From Trinickia fusca (GTDB lineage: Bacteria; Pseudomonadota; Gammaproteobacteria; Burkholderiales; Burkholderiaceae), in NCBI RefSeq assembly GCF_003628145.1, contig NZ_RBZV01000010.1, positions 124,623 through 188,622 of the forward strand: a stretch of 64,000 bases of DNA. The letters run 5' to 3'. Shown in pieces: positions 8,964 through 17,323 of this stretch (positions within the stretch are counted from its first letter, which is position 1; the number at the start of each line of letters is the position of its first letter). The position numbers and the translations under genes were made by a program. The notes under the pieces were generated by a model that searched no databases, was not told the DNA's origin, and was given only the letters and a program-made list of their open reading frames with translations.

Positions 8964-11258
8964 TCAGAGCCCCCGACGTCGTGCGGACAGCTCCTGCAGC
9001 GCTGTAAACGCGCCGATCGCAAGCAACAGGCCAGCGATGGCCCCCAGCACGCCGAGCAGAATCGGATGGCGCATCGCGTGCCCCCAGATCTGCGCATACC
9101 AGGGCACATAGCCGACGACATACGTATCATGCACACGCATGCTGTCGACGCGCCCATCGCGCACGACGGCGACATCGCCCTGCACCTGCGCAATGCGTCC
9201 CGGCTTCTCGAAGACGTCGAGCAGCCCGATGAGACGCGCACTGTCGGTGCCCGTCAGCGCGACGACGCTATGGCCATCGCTGCCCGGCAGCTCGAAGCCG
9301 AGCAGCGCCGCGAGCGGACCGCTTTCGTCGAGCCGCACGCTGCCTTCATCGACCTGCGTGCCGTTGCGCCAGTACTCCTTGACCGAGAATGCCGTCCGAG
9401 CGATGTGGCCGCCCGGTGTGGCCGCAATCGCCAACGGCAACGCGTGCCCCCAGGCGTCAGGCAGCACGCCGGAGGTGCTGTCGCCGATCACGAGCAAGTC
9501 CTTCGCCGCCACGCGCGGCACCGCATCGGGACGCACGATCTGGACCCGCAACGCGGGAAAGCCGGTCCATTGGCCCATATGCCCAAGCATCGTCAGCAGC
9601 GTCTCGAGATCCTGTGCCGATGGCTGGCGCGGCACGACGACGGCCGTCTGCGCGAGGTCGGCATAGCGCGTGAACGGAAAGCCGCTATTGGCGAAATACG
9701 CGAGGTTCGGCATGCGCGCGTAGTGGACGAAGTGCGAGAAGTCGATCGTCGAATCGGGATCGATGGCCGCCCGGGCCGGGTTCTGCGCGACACCCTCGCA
9801 CAGCGCCGACTTCTGCGACTCGAGATTGAACGTCAGCTGAAGCTGGTTCGCACTGCCCACCCGAAATGCCGGGATGTCGAGCGCGTTGCTCGTGCGCGCA
9901 TCGGCGTTCGCCAACAACGGCAACTGCAGACGGCCCTGCGTGTTCTCCGCATTGGCCGGCGGCAGCCGGTACGACTTGACGAGCTGTTCGTTGATCGCGA
10001 TCGCGAGCGCCGAATTGTTCTGCACCGTGGGCGCCGTATAGCGGTACTTGAGATTCATCGGCACGCCCTGACCGGTCCACGAATAGAGGTCGGCCGGCAC
10101 GCGCAAGTTCAAGCGGATCGCGTCGGGACGGCTGCCGCTGACCTGCAGCTGGCTCGGGTCGTCGACGAGCGACTTGAACGGGATCGGCTTGCCGAGCGGC
10201 AGCCAGCGCGGTGCGTCGTAGGGCTTGCGCGGCGCACCGATATCGACTTGGGCGACGTGCGCAGACGAACCCGACAACGCCGCTTTGCCGAGCACGAGCG
10301 CATCGGCGGCCCGCTCCACTTCGGCGGCGTCGCGCCCGGTAACGACGAGCAGCTTCCTGTGCTCCGCAGCCGGATTGTCGACGACGATCAGCATCGGCCC
10401 ATCGATGGCCGGCAGCGTAAGACCGGCCGGCAACTGGGCGCGCGTGCCCACGACGATGGCATGCGCATCGGACGGTAGCGCGCTCATGACCGGAAAGCGC
10501 GCCTGACGATAGTCGGCCAGCGCGCCGAACCACGAAGCGAGCACGCCTGCGCTCTTGAGCATCGCGTCGTCGGGTGCGGCAGGCAGCACGAACGGCAGAC
10601 GCAGACGGCTGACGTCACGCCGATCGAAGAATGGCGCCGGTAGCAGGGCCAGGTCGTTGGGCAGCGTCAAAGGCGCCGTATCGAGGATGACTTCGCTCGT
10701 GGGGCTCACGTCCGCCCAGAGCGTGGAGTTGTCCGGGTCTTCGCAATGATCGAGCGAGTAATGCGCGATAAGCCGCAAATCGAGCTGGTTGTAGTCGGCG
10801 AAGAAACGCGGGTCGAGCGCGATGTCTTGCGTCAGCATCTGCCCTGCGTGCTCGCGATCGAACGGTACCGTCGCCACGGCTTCGCCGTTGATCAGCACCT
10901 TCATATGCGAAATGGGAAACACGAGCGCCGGCGAATACGTGTAGCGCAGACGCAACTTCGCAGCCGTCACGACGCGATCGAGCGGGACACCGACGTTGAC
11001 GGTGCGCGCATCTTCGACGCCGCGCAGATGCATCGGCAAGTAGGCGCCCAATGCGGCAAAGGGGAGCTCGAGCGTCGACGATGAAGTGGTAGCGAAAGCG
11101 CTGGCAGCCGATGGTGCCGCAATGGCGGCCGGCACAACCGCGAAACAGACCGCGCTCGCAAGCGCTTTGAACCACAAGGGAATTGATGAGACGAATTTCA
11201 TGAACAGCTTGGTTGTATGCGGGCTAGCTGCGCTGATCGCTTCGACCACCTTGGCCAT
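8964..11258 (-). CDS. bcsB: BcsB, periplasmic c-di-GMP-dependent cellulose synthase subunit
   Basis: 764 residues from ATG 11258, chosen because a GAGGGAG ribosome site lies just upstream; an internal ATG at 11201 (MKFVSSIP) would also leave a complete signal peptide. The leader ends in VVPAAIAAPSA. The body has the BcsB pattern of two carbohydrate-binding and flavodoxin-like halves, with LHCR-like LRGVEDARTVNVG, YSLDHCEDPDNSTLWADVS and a C-terminal transmembrane helix near residues 725-750 that anchors it next to BcsA. Being first in the operon, ahead of bcsZ and far from bcsA, differs from the enterobacterial bcsA-bcsB order. Confidence 0.92.
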   Translation of the reverse strand: MAKVVEAISAASPHTTKLFMKFVSSIPLWFKALASAVCFAVVPAAIAAPSAASAFATTSSSTLELPFAALGAYLPMHLRGVEDARTVNVGVPLDRVVTAAKLRLRYTYSPALVFPISHMKVLINGEAVATVPFDREHAGQMLTQDIALDPRFFADYNQLDLRLIAHYSLDHCEDPDNSTLWADVSPTSEVILDTAPLTLPNDLALLPAPFFDRRDVSRLRLPFVLPAAPDDAMLKSAGVLASWFGALADYRQARFPVMSALPSDAHAIVVGTRAQLPAGLTLPAIDGPMLIVVDNPAAEHRKLLVVTGRDAAEVERAADALVLGKAALSGSSAHVAQVDIGAPRKPYDAPRWLPLGKPIPFKSLVDDPSQLQVSGSRPDAIRLNLRVPADLYSWTGQGVPMNLKYRYTAPTVQNNSALAIAINEQLVKSYRLPPANAENTQGRLQLPLLANADARTSNALDIPAFRVGSANQLQLTFNLESQKSALCEGVAQNPARAAIDPDSTIDFSHFVHYARMPNLAYFANSGFPFTRYADLAQTAVVVPRQPSAQDLETLLTMLGHMGQWTGFPALRVQIVRPDAVPRVAAKDLLVIGDSTSGVLPDAWGHALPLAIAATPGGHIARTAFSVKEYWRNGTQVDEGSVRLDESGPLAALLGFELPGSDGHSVVALTGTDSARLIGLLDVFEKPGRIAQVQGDVAVVRDGRVDSMRVHDTYVVGYVPWYAQIWGHAMRHPILLGVLGAIAGLLLAIGAFTALQELSARRRGL

Positions 11259-11331
11259 ACGCTCCCTCGCATAGAAAAAGTCGGCAACTGGCAGCGACGC
11301 GAACGTGTCGTTCGTTTCGTTATATACGACA

Positions 11332-11360
11332 ATTCGAGCGAAAACTTTACAGGCCGTCAA
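11332..11360 (-). promoter_or_regulatory. Candidate sigma-70 promoter for the bcs operon
   Basis: Reading the minus strand, TTGACG (11360-11355) is followed after 17 bases by TCGAAT (11337-11332). The -35 matches five of six consensus bases and the -10 four of six. It would give a leader of about 65 bases before the bcsB ATG at 11258. A TATATA element slightly downstream is an alternative -10. Prediction only. Confidence 0.4.
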
Positions 11361-11442
11361 GCAACCAAGCCAGGAACGGCAAGGACATCAAGTACTCCGA
11401 AGCAAAGGGGCGCACGACCACGCGCTTGATAGCACTGCCTCA

Positions 11443-11480
11443 CGTCAATTGGACAAATCGCCCCGTCTGTCCAATTGACG
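11443..11480. promoter_or_regulatory. Perfect 13-bp inverted repeat in the bcsB/dgkA divergent region
   Basis: Arms CGTCAATTGGACA (11443-11455) and TGTCCAATTGACG (11468-11480) are exact reverse complements separated by 12 bases. Neither strand has a U-run after the hairpin, so an operator is more likely than a terminator. It lies about 85 to 125 bases upstream of the proposed bcs -35 element, a position suited to an activator, and about 100 bases upstream of dgkA. Confidence 0.6.
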
Positions 11481-11576
11481 AAAAATGGGGCAGGATAGCA
11501 GAGATATCCTTGGCAAACCCATCTGTGTCCAAGCCCTTCGTGCTGGATACAACATCCTCAAGAAGAACTAACTTTC

Positions 11577-11993
11577 ATGAGCCGTCGCCCCGATTCGCCC
11601 TCCCCCAAGTCCCCGAAACACAGCGGCTTGTTGCACCTCTTCTTCGCGCTCAAACATTCGGTGCAAGGCATCCGGGCCACATTGCGTGCCGAAAGCGCGT
11701 TTCGTCAGGAGGTTGCGGTGGCTGCGGTTGCCGTGCCGGTCGCCGCGCTCCTGCCCGTCACAGCGGTCGAGCACGTGATGCTGATCGTGTCGGTGCTACT
11801 CGTTCTGCTGGTCGAACTGCTCAATTCCGCCATCGAAGCGGCAATCGACCGCATCTCACTCGATCGCCACGAGCTCTCCGGGCGTGCCAAAGACTGCGGC
11901 AGCGCCGCAGTGGCAATAGCGTTGCTGATCTGCGTCGTGACGTGGGGCCTGCTGTGCGGCCCGCTGCTCATTCAGTGGCTCAGTCGTCACTGA
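11577..11993 (+). CDS. dgkA: Diacylglycerol kinase DgkA
   Basis: 138 residues, a small trimeric inner-membrane lipid kinase that phosphorylates diacylglycerol to phosphatidic acid, recycling lipid by-products of envelope glycan synthesis. After a Pro/Ser/Lys-rich start there is the amphipathic entry region (HSVQGIRATLRAESAFRQE), three transmembrane helices, and the family signature VELLNSAIEAAIDRIS with the catalytic Glu and Asn, followed by KDCGSAAV. Length is close to the usual 120-140 residues. Transcribed divergently from the cellulose operon. Confidence 0.95.
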   Translation: MSRRPDSPSPKSPKHSGLLHLFFALKHSVQGIRATLRAESAFRQEVAVAAVAVPVAALLPVTAVEHVMLIVSVLLVLLVELLNSAIEAAIDRISLDRHELSGRAKDCGSAAVAIALLICVVTWGLLCGPLLIQWLSRH

Positions 11994-12399
11994 CACCGCA
12001 TTGCCGATGATGCGTCACAGCGCCCCATCAGGGGGAATGGAAATAATTACCCACCCCCCGTTTAAAGCCTTCATTTTTCTTTCAAATCAAGCACCTATCG
12101 AGCGCCCGCCAGCGCCTGTCAGGCATACACTTGATTTGACTCGGTCAAGTTTTCTTGTTACGCCGAGATGAAAAAATTGCCGAAAACCCTTAATTCGCTT
12201 TTTTCGTACATTTTATTGGGAAGGGATTGCTTTCGTGCCTGGCCCTTCTTAGAATGCGTCTCACGCGGTTGTTACAAGATGTAACTCGATGTATCAAATG
12301 CCGCACAGGGCGAAGCAAGAAATCATCAGGCCCGGTCAGACAAAAATTACACGGTACTAATTACCGGCTTTGTTAAACGGGGGCTTCGGAAAGTGAGCC
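11994..12399 (+). other. dgkA-flhD intergenic region, AT-rich flhDC leader
   Basis: About 400 bases without a gene. It is clearly more AT-rich than its neighbours, with poly-A/T tracts near 12070-12220, and holds a small TTGAC-TCG-GTCAA dyad at 12136-12148. This is typical of the long regulated leader of flhDC, where many regulators bind in other bacteria; specific sites cannot be assigned from sequence. Confidence 0.6.
12227..12255 (+). promoter_or_regulatory. Candidate sigma-70 promoter for flhDC
   Basis: TTGCTT (12227-12232) and TAGAAT (12250-12255) with a 17-base spacer, about 145 bases ahead of the flhD ATG. Good -10, moderate -35. A long untranslated leader would be consistent with flhDC post-transcriptional control in other bacteria. 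Prediction only. Confidence 0.45.
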
Positions 12400-12720
12400 A
12401 TGAACCGCAGCAAAGAAACGCTGGACTCGATCCGCGAAATTAACCTGTCGTACATCATGCTTGCGCAGCGCATGCTGCGTGAGGACAAGGCCATCGGCAT
12501 GTTCCGGTTGGGCCTGTCGTCGGAACTGGCGGATCTGCTTGCCGGGCTCACGCTCGCGCAAAGCGTGAAGCTTGCATCGTCCGATCATTTGCTGTGCTTC
12601 TTCCGCTTCAACGATCACGCGATGCTATCGGCGTTGACGCAAACGGCGAAGAATACCGACGTTGCCGCCACGCATACTGCGATCCTGCTTGCGGGCCAAC
12701 CGGCTGAACAATTCGCCTGA
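12400..12720 (+). CDS. flhD: Flagellar master regulator FlhD
   Basis: 106 residues. FlhD pairs with FlhC in a heterohexamer that activates class II flagellar promoters. Recognised from the block IREINLSYIMLAQRML, the GLSSELADLLAGLT stretch and the LASSDHLLCFFRF segment, all family-typical, with the usual length (about 105-119). The start ATG follows a GGAAAGTGAGCC leader. flhC begins 13 bases after the stop, so the two form an operon. Confidence 0.95.
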   Translation: MNRSKETLDSIREINLSYIMLAQRMLREDKAIGMFRLGLSSELADLLAGLTLAQSVKLASSDHLLCFFRFNDHAMLSALTQTAKNTDVAATHTAILLAGQPAEQFA

Positions 12721-12733
12721 ATGAAGGTGTGAG

Positions 12734-13303
12734 ATGGTGCAGAAGAAGAGCCTCACCGAAGACGCCCAGGAAGTATTCCGCGCGATCGCGCTGATCGAAC
12801 TGGGCGCGCGCATGCAAGTGCTCGAGAGCGAGCTCACGCTGTCGCGCGACCGGATGATACGTCTTTATCGCGAGATCAAGGGAGCCTCGCCGCCGAAGGG
12901 CATGCTGCCCTTCTCGGCCGACTGGTATATGACGTGGCTCGCGAACATCCACGCGTCGCTCTTCTACAACACTTACGTATTCCTGAAGAATCAGGCGGGC
13001 TGCTCGCACCTCGATGCCCTGACCAAAGGCTATCGCCTGTATCTCGAACATTGCCGCCATAGCCAGGCGGAGGCCGTGCTCGATCTGACGCGCGCCTGGA
13101 CGCTCGTGCGCTTTTTCGACGCAGACATTCTTCAGCTCACGCCTTGCTGCCGGTGCAGCGGCAAGTTCGTGGCCCACAAGCACGAGTTGCAACACAACGT
13201 CGTATGCGGTGCATGCCAGCCGCCTTCGCGCGCCGGCAAGACCAAGAAGGCCGCTGCGGCCAAGGAAATGGCAACGGCCGTCGAGCCCGCCATCGCCGCA
13301 TAA
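12734..13303 (+). CDS. flhC: Flagellar master regulator FlhC
   Basis: 189 residues. DNA-binding and zinc-binding partner of FlhD. Conserved blocks are ELGARMQVLESE, KGMLPFSADWYMTW, NIHASLF, and TRAWTLVRFF; the zinc site is visible as CCRCSGKF and CGACQPPSR near residues 138-160. The C-terminal tail is Ala/Lys-rich and variable, as usual. A strong terminator follows within 30 bases, and motAB or che genes do not follow in the window, unlike the arrangement in many relatives. Confidence 0.95.
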   Translation: MVQKKSLTEDAQEVFRAIALIELGARMQVLESELTLSRDRMIRLYREIKGASPPKGMLPFSADWYMTWLANIHASLFYNTYVFLKNQAGCSHLDALTKGYRLYLEHCRHSQAEAVLDLTRAWTLVRFFDADILQLTPCCRCSGKFVAHKHELQHNVVCGACQPPSRAGKTKKAAAAKEMATAVEPAIAA

Positions 13304-13332
13304 GCCGCAAAAGGCAGTCGATCCGCGAGCTA

Positions 13333-13382
13333 ACGCCGCGCACGTGACCGGTTTCGGTCAGGTGCGCGGCGTTTGGCTTTTT
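13333..13382 (+). terminator. Rho-independent terminator after flhDC
   Basis: A 17-bp stem (13333-13349 with 13356-13372, one mismatch) rich in GC, with a 6-base loop, followed by a T-rich run TTGGCTTTTT to 13382. It lies 30 bases after the flhC stop and closes the flhDC transcript. Confidence 0.85.
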
Positions 13383-13603
13383 CAGCCAGTCAGATGCATG
13401 AGCTCTAATCTGGACGAACGCGGTATTTATTCATACAAATAAGCCGCGCACTTGCGGCGAATCGCCACGCACGGAAATATTTACTTATTTATTTAGCCGG
13501 CGAAGTACCCATTGAAGCTAAAGCCCCCCCCCGATTTACCCTAATACCCGCGGTAATTTTGTCGCGCCGCATGAAGCCCGATGATGCTTAGGGCTCCGTT
13601 GGA
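13383..13603. other. Intergenic region with poly-C tract
   Basis: No convincing gene. It holds an AT-rich patch near 13470-13496 and a run of nine C residues near 13523-13532. Nothing further can be assigned. Confidence 0.4.
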
Positions 13604-14005
13604 CTACGCGTACTTGTCGCCGACCGTGCTGCGAACCGGATGCGTGTCGTAAACGATGGTCATCTTTTCGATCAGTCCATCTTCGTCGAATTCGAATACG
13701 TCGACGCACTCGAAGCGGACGGCGGAGCCGTCCTTGAGGCCCCAGTCGTACACGAAATAGCCCGTCGCCCGCCTCGCGCCCGTCGTGCTGACGCAGATGT
13801 CGATGAGGGTGATCTTGCTTTGCCCCGACGCCGCGCTGACCTTGGCAAAGAAGGGCTCAGGCTCCATCCAGCCGAGAAACGGCGAGAAGATCTGGGCGTT
13901 GCGCGTGAACAACGCGCAAATCGCGGCGACATCGCCGCGTTCGAGCTCGTGCAGATAGGCACGGATCTGCTGCGTATATCGCGATTCCGGCGATGTCGTC
14001 GTCAT
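13604..14005 (-). CDS. NTF2-like / SnoaL-type fold protein
   Basis: 133 residues. The pattern is that of the SnoaL-like NTF2 superfamily: an N-terminal helix pair (IRAYLHELERGDVAAICALFT), then a strand-rich half with FECVDVFEFDEDGLIEKMTIVYD, typical of small polyketide-cyclase or isomerase-like barrels. No catalytic residues can be named with confidence. It stands alone, convergent with flhC, with an AT-rich region upstream. Function unknown. Confidence 0.7.
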   Translation of the reverse strand: MTTTSPESRYTQQIRAYLHELERGDVAAICALFTRNAQIFSPFLGWMEPEPFFAKVSAASGQSKITLIDICVSTTGARRATGYFVYDWGLKDGSAVRFECVDVFEFDEDGLIEKMTIVYDTHPVRSTVGDKYA

Positions 14006-14262
14006 TGCTGCTCCCCGATCGTTCGTTAGCGACGCGGCTCATTCGGATGAACCATGCACGCAGTGCAGCGACTATACCTGTTGCAAATTGTCTTCGAAAT
14101 GAGCAGCACTTGTCTCCGACGCTATTTCTCGCTCGAAATCGCCGACATCGACTGTGAGACAAAAATCCCCCGCGATATTCGGGTCGAACTCCAAACAGAT
14201 TCAAGCTTTGAACCGCATGGAAATTTTTACCCCCATTAATCTGGCACCAGCCACAAGTCCAA

Positions 14263-14299
14263 GGTGATCAATTAGATCATTTCAGGAAATTAGATCACC
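14263..14299. promoter_or_regulatory. Nested direct and inverted repeat, putative operator
   Basis: AATTAGATCA occurs at 14270-14279 and again at 14288-14297, an 18-base period, and the unit is framed by GGTGATC (14263-14269) and GATCACC (14293-14299) as an inverted repeat. This looks like a regulator binding site rather than a terminator. Confidence 0.45.
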
Positions 14300-14573
14300 A
14301 TCTTTTGCAATTATCGCAAAGAGCCAGATCAATAAACCTATCACTCGGCGGTAACCATTCGAACAATTCGGGGGGGACAGGCTCCCCCTCCCCACTCCAG
14401 GCTCCATGCCTGCCCGCCGCTGCCTCGCCGATCGGAAAAAAGTCTGTTGAATGCCTTGCTGCGCAAGCATTTTGACGCCAACACCCGACACGCCTCGATA
14501 ATTATTTCCAGCGCCAGATCGCCAAACAGATAATCATCACTCAAATGATGTCATTTTTTCCATTTAATTTCTT

Positions 14574-14603
14574 TTGACCCAAATCAGATTGCTCATGTAG
14601 CAT
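14574..14603 (+). promoter_or_regulatory. Candidate promoter for the secreted glycoside hydrolase
   Basis: TTGACC (14574-14579), 18-base spacer, TAGCAT (14598-14603), about 48 bases before the chosen GTG start at 14651. Moderate match to sigma-70 consensus. Confidence 0.35.
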
Positions 14604-14650
14604 ACGGCCGGCCTAATTCATCAGATTCTACGTTGCAAAAGGGTCGCACA

Positions 14651-17209
14651 GTGCCTCATTCATCAGTCACAAATCCTCCCATATTCGCCAACCCGCACTG
14701 GCGGATTAATGCTAGAAGCTTTCTTAACAAGGCATTATCCGCGTCACTCCTATTACTTTTGAGCATCACCACGCTGTGGACTTCGAGCGCTCATGCTCAA
14801 AGCACGCTCTACGTAAATGGGGTCACCTATACGCTTTGCGCACAAGAGAACCAGTTCTGTTCGTTCACCGGGACCGCAAACGTCGTCTTCGGCACCAGCA
14901 CCCAGTACAACGTCAACGGACCATTTACGAATGGTGTGAACTGTGCGAATGGCGTCGTCTCTCACACGGATCCGGCCTACGGGTCCCCGAAGAGCTGCTG
15001 GTATGGCGCTTCGACGTCGAGCAGCACCAACACGAGCACAAGCTCGAGCCCAAGCACCGGCACATCGACGCCGTCGACGACCTCGTGGACCAAATGTGCG
15101 TCTGAGAATGGCTACTGCTCGTTCACGGGGACGGTGAATGTCCTCTACGGCGCCAGCACGACCGCCAGCAACATGACCAAGAGCTTCACCAATGGTGTGA
15201 CCTGCTCGAATGCAGCGTTCGGTAACGATCCCGCCTACGGCACCACGAAGAGTTGCTGGATTCCGTCATCGGGCACCACCGCCGCGACTTCCGGTTCGAC
15301 CCCGCCGGCATCGGGTTCAACCTCGCCGACCACGGGCTCGACATCGACGACATCGGGCTCAACCTCGACGTCGCCTACGTCGCCGACATCGACGACACCA
15401 ACATCAACCACGAACTCCGCATCGAACCCGACATCGACCGGCACCCTCACCTGCTCCGCGCCCACCGCGGCCGCAGGTGGCAGCACCAACGGCCTGATCT
15501 CCGCCGATACGCCGAGCTCGGATGGGACGCGCCTGTTCGCCGCGGGCAGCACGTTCAAGCTGTCACTCGTCACTAACGCGCCGGCATCCGACTCCGTCGT
15601 GTGGTCCATCCAGGATCATGTCGGCAACATCAAGGGCAGCGGCACATTCCCCGTTGCAGCCGGTGCGCAGACGAACACGCTCTCGTGCCAGTCCTCCCTC
15701 GGCGGCTACTTCGCCGTGACCGCGACGCTGACCCATGCGGGCGGCACCTTGCCGCAAGCCGGCACCCGTCCGACCGGTATCGCCACGTTCGGCATCCTGC
15801 CCAACGTATCGGGTATCGTGCCGGCCGTGACGTTCGCGCATCAAGATCAGCATCGCTTCGGGATGCAAGGCTTCAACAGCAATGCGGCCGCCCTGTCGGA
15901 CCTTGGCGTGTCGCAAACGATCGACGACCGCGAGCTCTCCGCCATGGAGCCCAACGGACCCAACACGTGGACCCCGTCGCTCTCCGGACTCAACCCGTCC
16001 TACACGAGCGGCAAGACCATGCGCCTCGTTCGCCTCGACGGCATTCCCGCGTGGGCCAGCCCGACCGGGGCATTCCAGGACGACACGAACGCCCCGACGA
16101 ATCTCACCTACTACCGGAGCTACATGTCCCGCGTCGGCACGGATACGGAGGCGATTCGCAAGACCTACTTCCCGAGCCAGCTGAATAATTACTACCAGGT
16201 GACGTGGGAACCGCAGTGGGTCGATTCGCCCTCGAACTTCGTCTCGATGTATGCCGCCGTCTACGCCGGCCTGCACTCGACGGACCCGAACGCTGTCGTC
16301 ATGGGCACGACCAACCCGTTCCCGGCGAACTGCCAGACCCAATGCACGAGCGGCTATCTGCAAACCTACGCCGCACTGGGATTGGGCCAGTACATCGACG
16401 GCATCACGACGCACGGCTACTACAACGCGGGCACTTACCCGGCGCATCCGCCCGAGTTGTACGACACGGACCCGAACCCGGCGAACGTCGCCAACGCGCT
16501 CGACAAGCAGATGCAGGCGCTGCGCGCGGAAATGCAGTCGGTCAAGCCGAACATGAAGCTCTGGTCGACCGAACTCGGCATCAGTTACGACGCCGGCGCG
16601 GCTTACGGTCCGAACTACCCGTCGGCCAACCAGTTGTATGCTCAGGCCGCCGTTGCCGCGCGCGCGCATCTGATCATCCTTGGGGAAGGCGCGCAGGTAA
16701 CGTACTTCTTCTATGGGCCCGACTACCCGGGTGAAGTCGGATACGGTTCGTTCTTCGACATCGTCGATCCGCAGGGCCAATACGGCGCAACGAACCTGAG
16801 CCCCAAGCCGGAAGCCATGGCATTCGCCGCGATGACGCGCATCATCGATGGCACGCAGACACTCGGACGCCTGAAAGGCTTGCCGTCGATGGTGTATGGC
16901 TACGCGTTCCAGCAACTCGGGGGCAGTACCGTCATCACCGCGTTGTGGACGCATAACAACGCGCAATGGCCCACTTCGGCGGGTAGCTATAGCCCGACCT
17001 ACAGCACCAACTACGCGTTGACCGTCGATGCAAGCGGCACCAGCGGCAATGTGACGGTGCTCGACATCATGGGCAATGCGAGTACCGTCCCTTACACGAA
17101 TGGCGTGGTCAATCTGAAGCTGACCGAGTCGCCGATCTACGTCGTGTCGTCGAACGCGTCCGTGATGAAGGCCAACGCCACAGTGCCTGTCGGTTACACG
17201 GGGCAATAA
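14651..17209 (+). CDS. Secreted modular glycoside-hydrolase-like protein with two Cys-rich domains
   Basis: 852 residues from GTG 14651, preferred over an in-frame TTG at 14633 because AAAAGGG lies 7 bases upstream. Order: signal peptide ending SSAHAQ near residue 50; two homologous 55-residue modules, each with CA-EN--CSFTG, FTNGV-C and K-SCW cysteines (near residues 62-115 and 150-207); Ser/Thr/Pro linkers around them; an Ig-like strand region (residues 275-385); then a TIM-barrel-like catalytic domain. WEPQW (Glu near 520) and WSTELG (Glu near 641) resemble the acid/base and nucleophile of clan A hydrolases such as GH39 and GH5. Substrate unknown, plausibly an exopolysaccharide. An intrinsic terminator follows, so it is a single-gene unit. 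Confidence 0.7.
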   Translation: MPHSSVTNPPIFANPHWRINARSFLNKALSASLLLLLSITTLWTSSAHAQSTLYVNGVTYTLCAQENQFCSFTGTANVVFGTSTQYNVNGPFTNGVNCANGVVSHTDPAYGSPKSCWYGASTSSSTNTSTSSSPSTGTSTPSTTSWTKCASENGYCSFTGTVNVLYGASTTASNMTKSFTNGVTCSNAAFGNDPAYGTTKSCWIPSSGTTAATSGSTPPASGSTSPTTGSTSTTSGSTSTSPTSPTSTTPTSTTNSASNPTSTGTLTCSAPTAAAGGSTNGLISADTPSSDGTRLFAAGSTFKLSLVTNAPASDSVVWSIQDHVGNIKGSGTFPVAAGAQTNTLSCQSSLGGYFAVTATLTHAGGTLPQAGTRPTGIATFGILPNVSGIVPAVTFAHQDQHRFGMQGFNSNAAALSDLGVSQTIDDRELSAMEPNGPNTWTPSLSGLNPSYTSGKTMRLVRLDGIPAWASPTGAFQDDTNAPTNLTYYRSYMSRVGTDTEAIRKTYFPSQLNNYYQVTWEPQWVDSPSNFVSMYAAVYAGLHSTDPNAVVMGTTNPFPANCQTQCTSGYLQTYAALGLGQYIDGITTHGYYNAGTYPAHPPELYDTDPNPANVANALDKQMQALRAEMQSVKPNMKLWSTELGISYDAGAAYGPNYPSANQLYAQAAVAARAHLIILGEGAQVTYFFYGPDYPGEVGYGSFFDIVDPQGQYGATNLSPKPEAMAFAAMTRIIDGTQTLGRLKGLPSMVYGYAFQQLGGSTVITALWTHNNAQWPTSAGSYSPTYSTNYALTVDASGTSGNVTVLDIMGNASTVPYTNGVVNLKLTESPIYVVSSNASVMKANATVPVGYTGQ

Positions 17210-17259
17210 GGGTCGCGGGGAACGTAGCAGCACCCAGCGAAAAAGAGCGCTGAAATAGG

Positions 17260-17297
17260 ACCTGCCAAGTGCCGACGGTGCTTGGCAGGTTTTTTTT
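17260..17297 (+). terminator. Rho-independent terminator
   Basis: Stem CCTGCCAAG / CTTGGCAGG (17261-17269 with 17281-17289, extended by an outer A-T pair) followed by eight T residues. It lies 50 bases after the secreted hydrolase stop. Confidence 0.93.
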
Positions 17298-17323
17298 CGG
17301 GTGCGCGTATTCCGTGGAGGCGG

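Larger units (their letters stand above)
14006..14650. other. Long AT-rich regulatory region upstream of the secreted glycoside hydrolase
   Basis: About 640 bases with no convincing gene and markedly lower GC than the flanks. It includes the duplicated element at 14263-14299, a GGGGGGA/TCCCCC imperfect hairpin near 14370-14392 and a possible promoter at 14574-14603. It separates two divergent genes and may reflect heavily regulated or horizontally acquired DNA. Confidence 0.5.

Noticed and set aside
11443-11480. Bidirectional intrinsic terminator
   Set aside because: No T-run follows the hairpin on either strand, and the two flanking genes both start, not end, here.
13521-13532. Poly-C run as a phase-variable tract
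   Set aside because: It lies in an intergenic stretch with no gene or promoter element clearly controlled by it.
15563-17233. 556-codon minus-strand frame opposite the secreted hydrolase
   Set aside because: Shadow: Arg/Val/Gly-rich with no motif, while the plus strand has signal peptide, Cys modules and catalytic Glu motifs.
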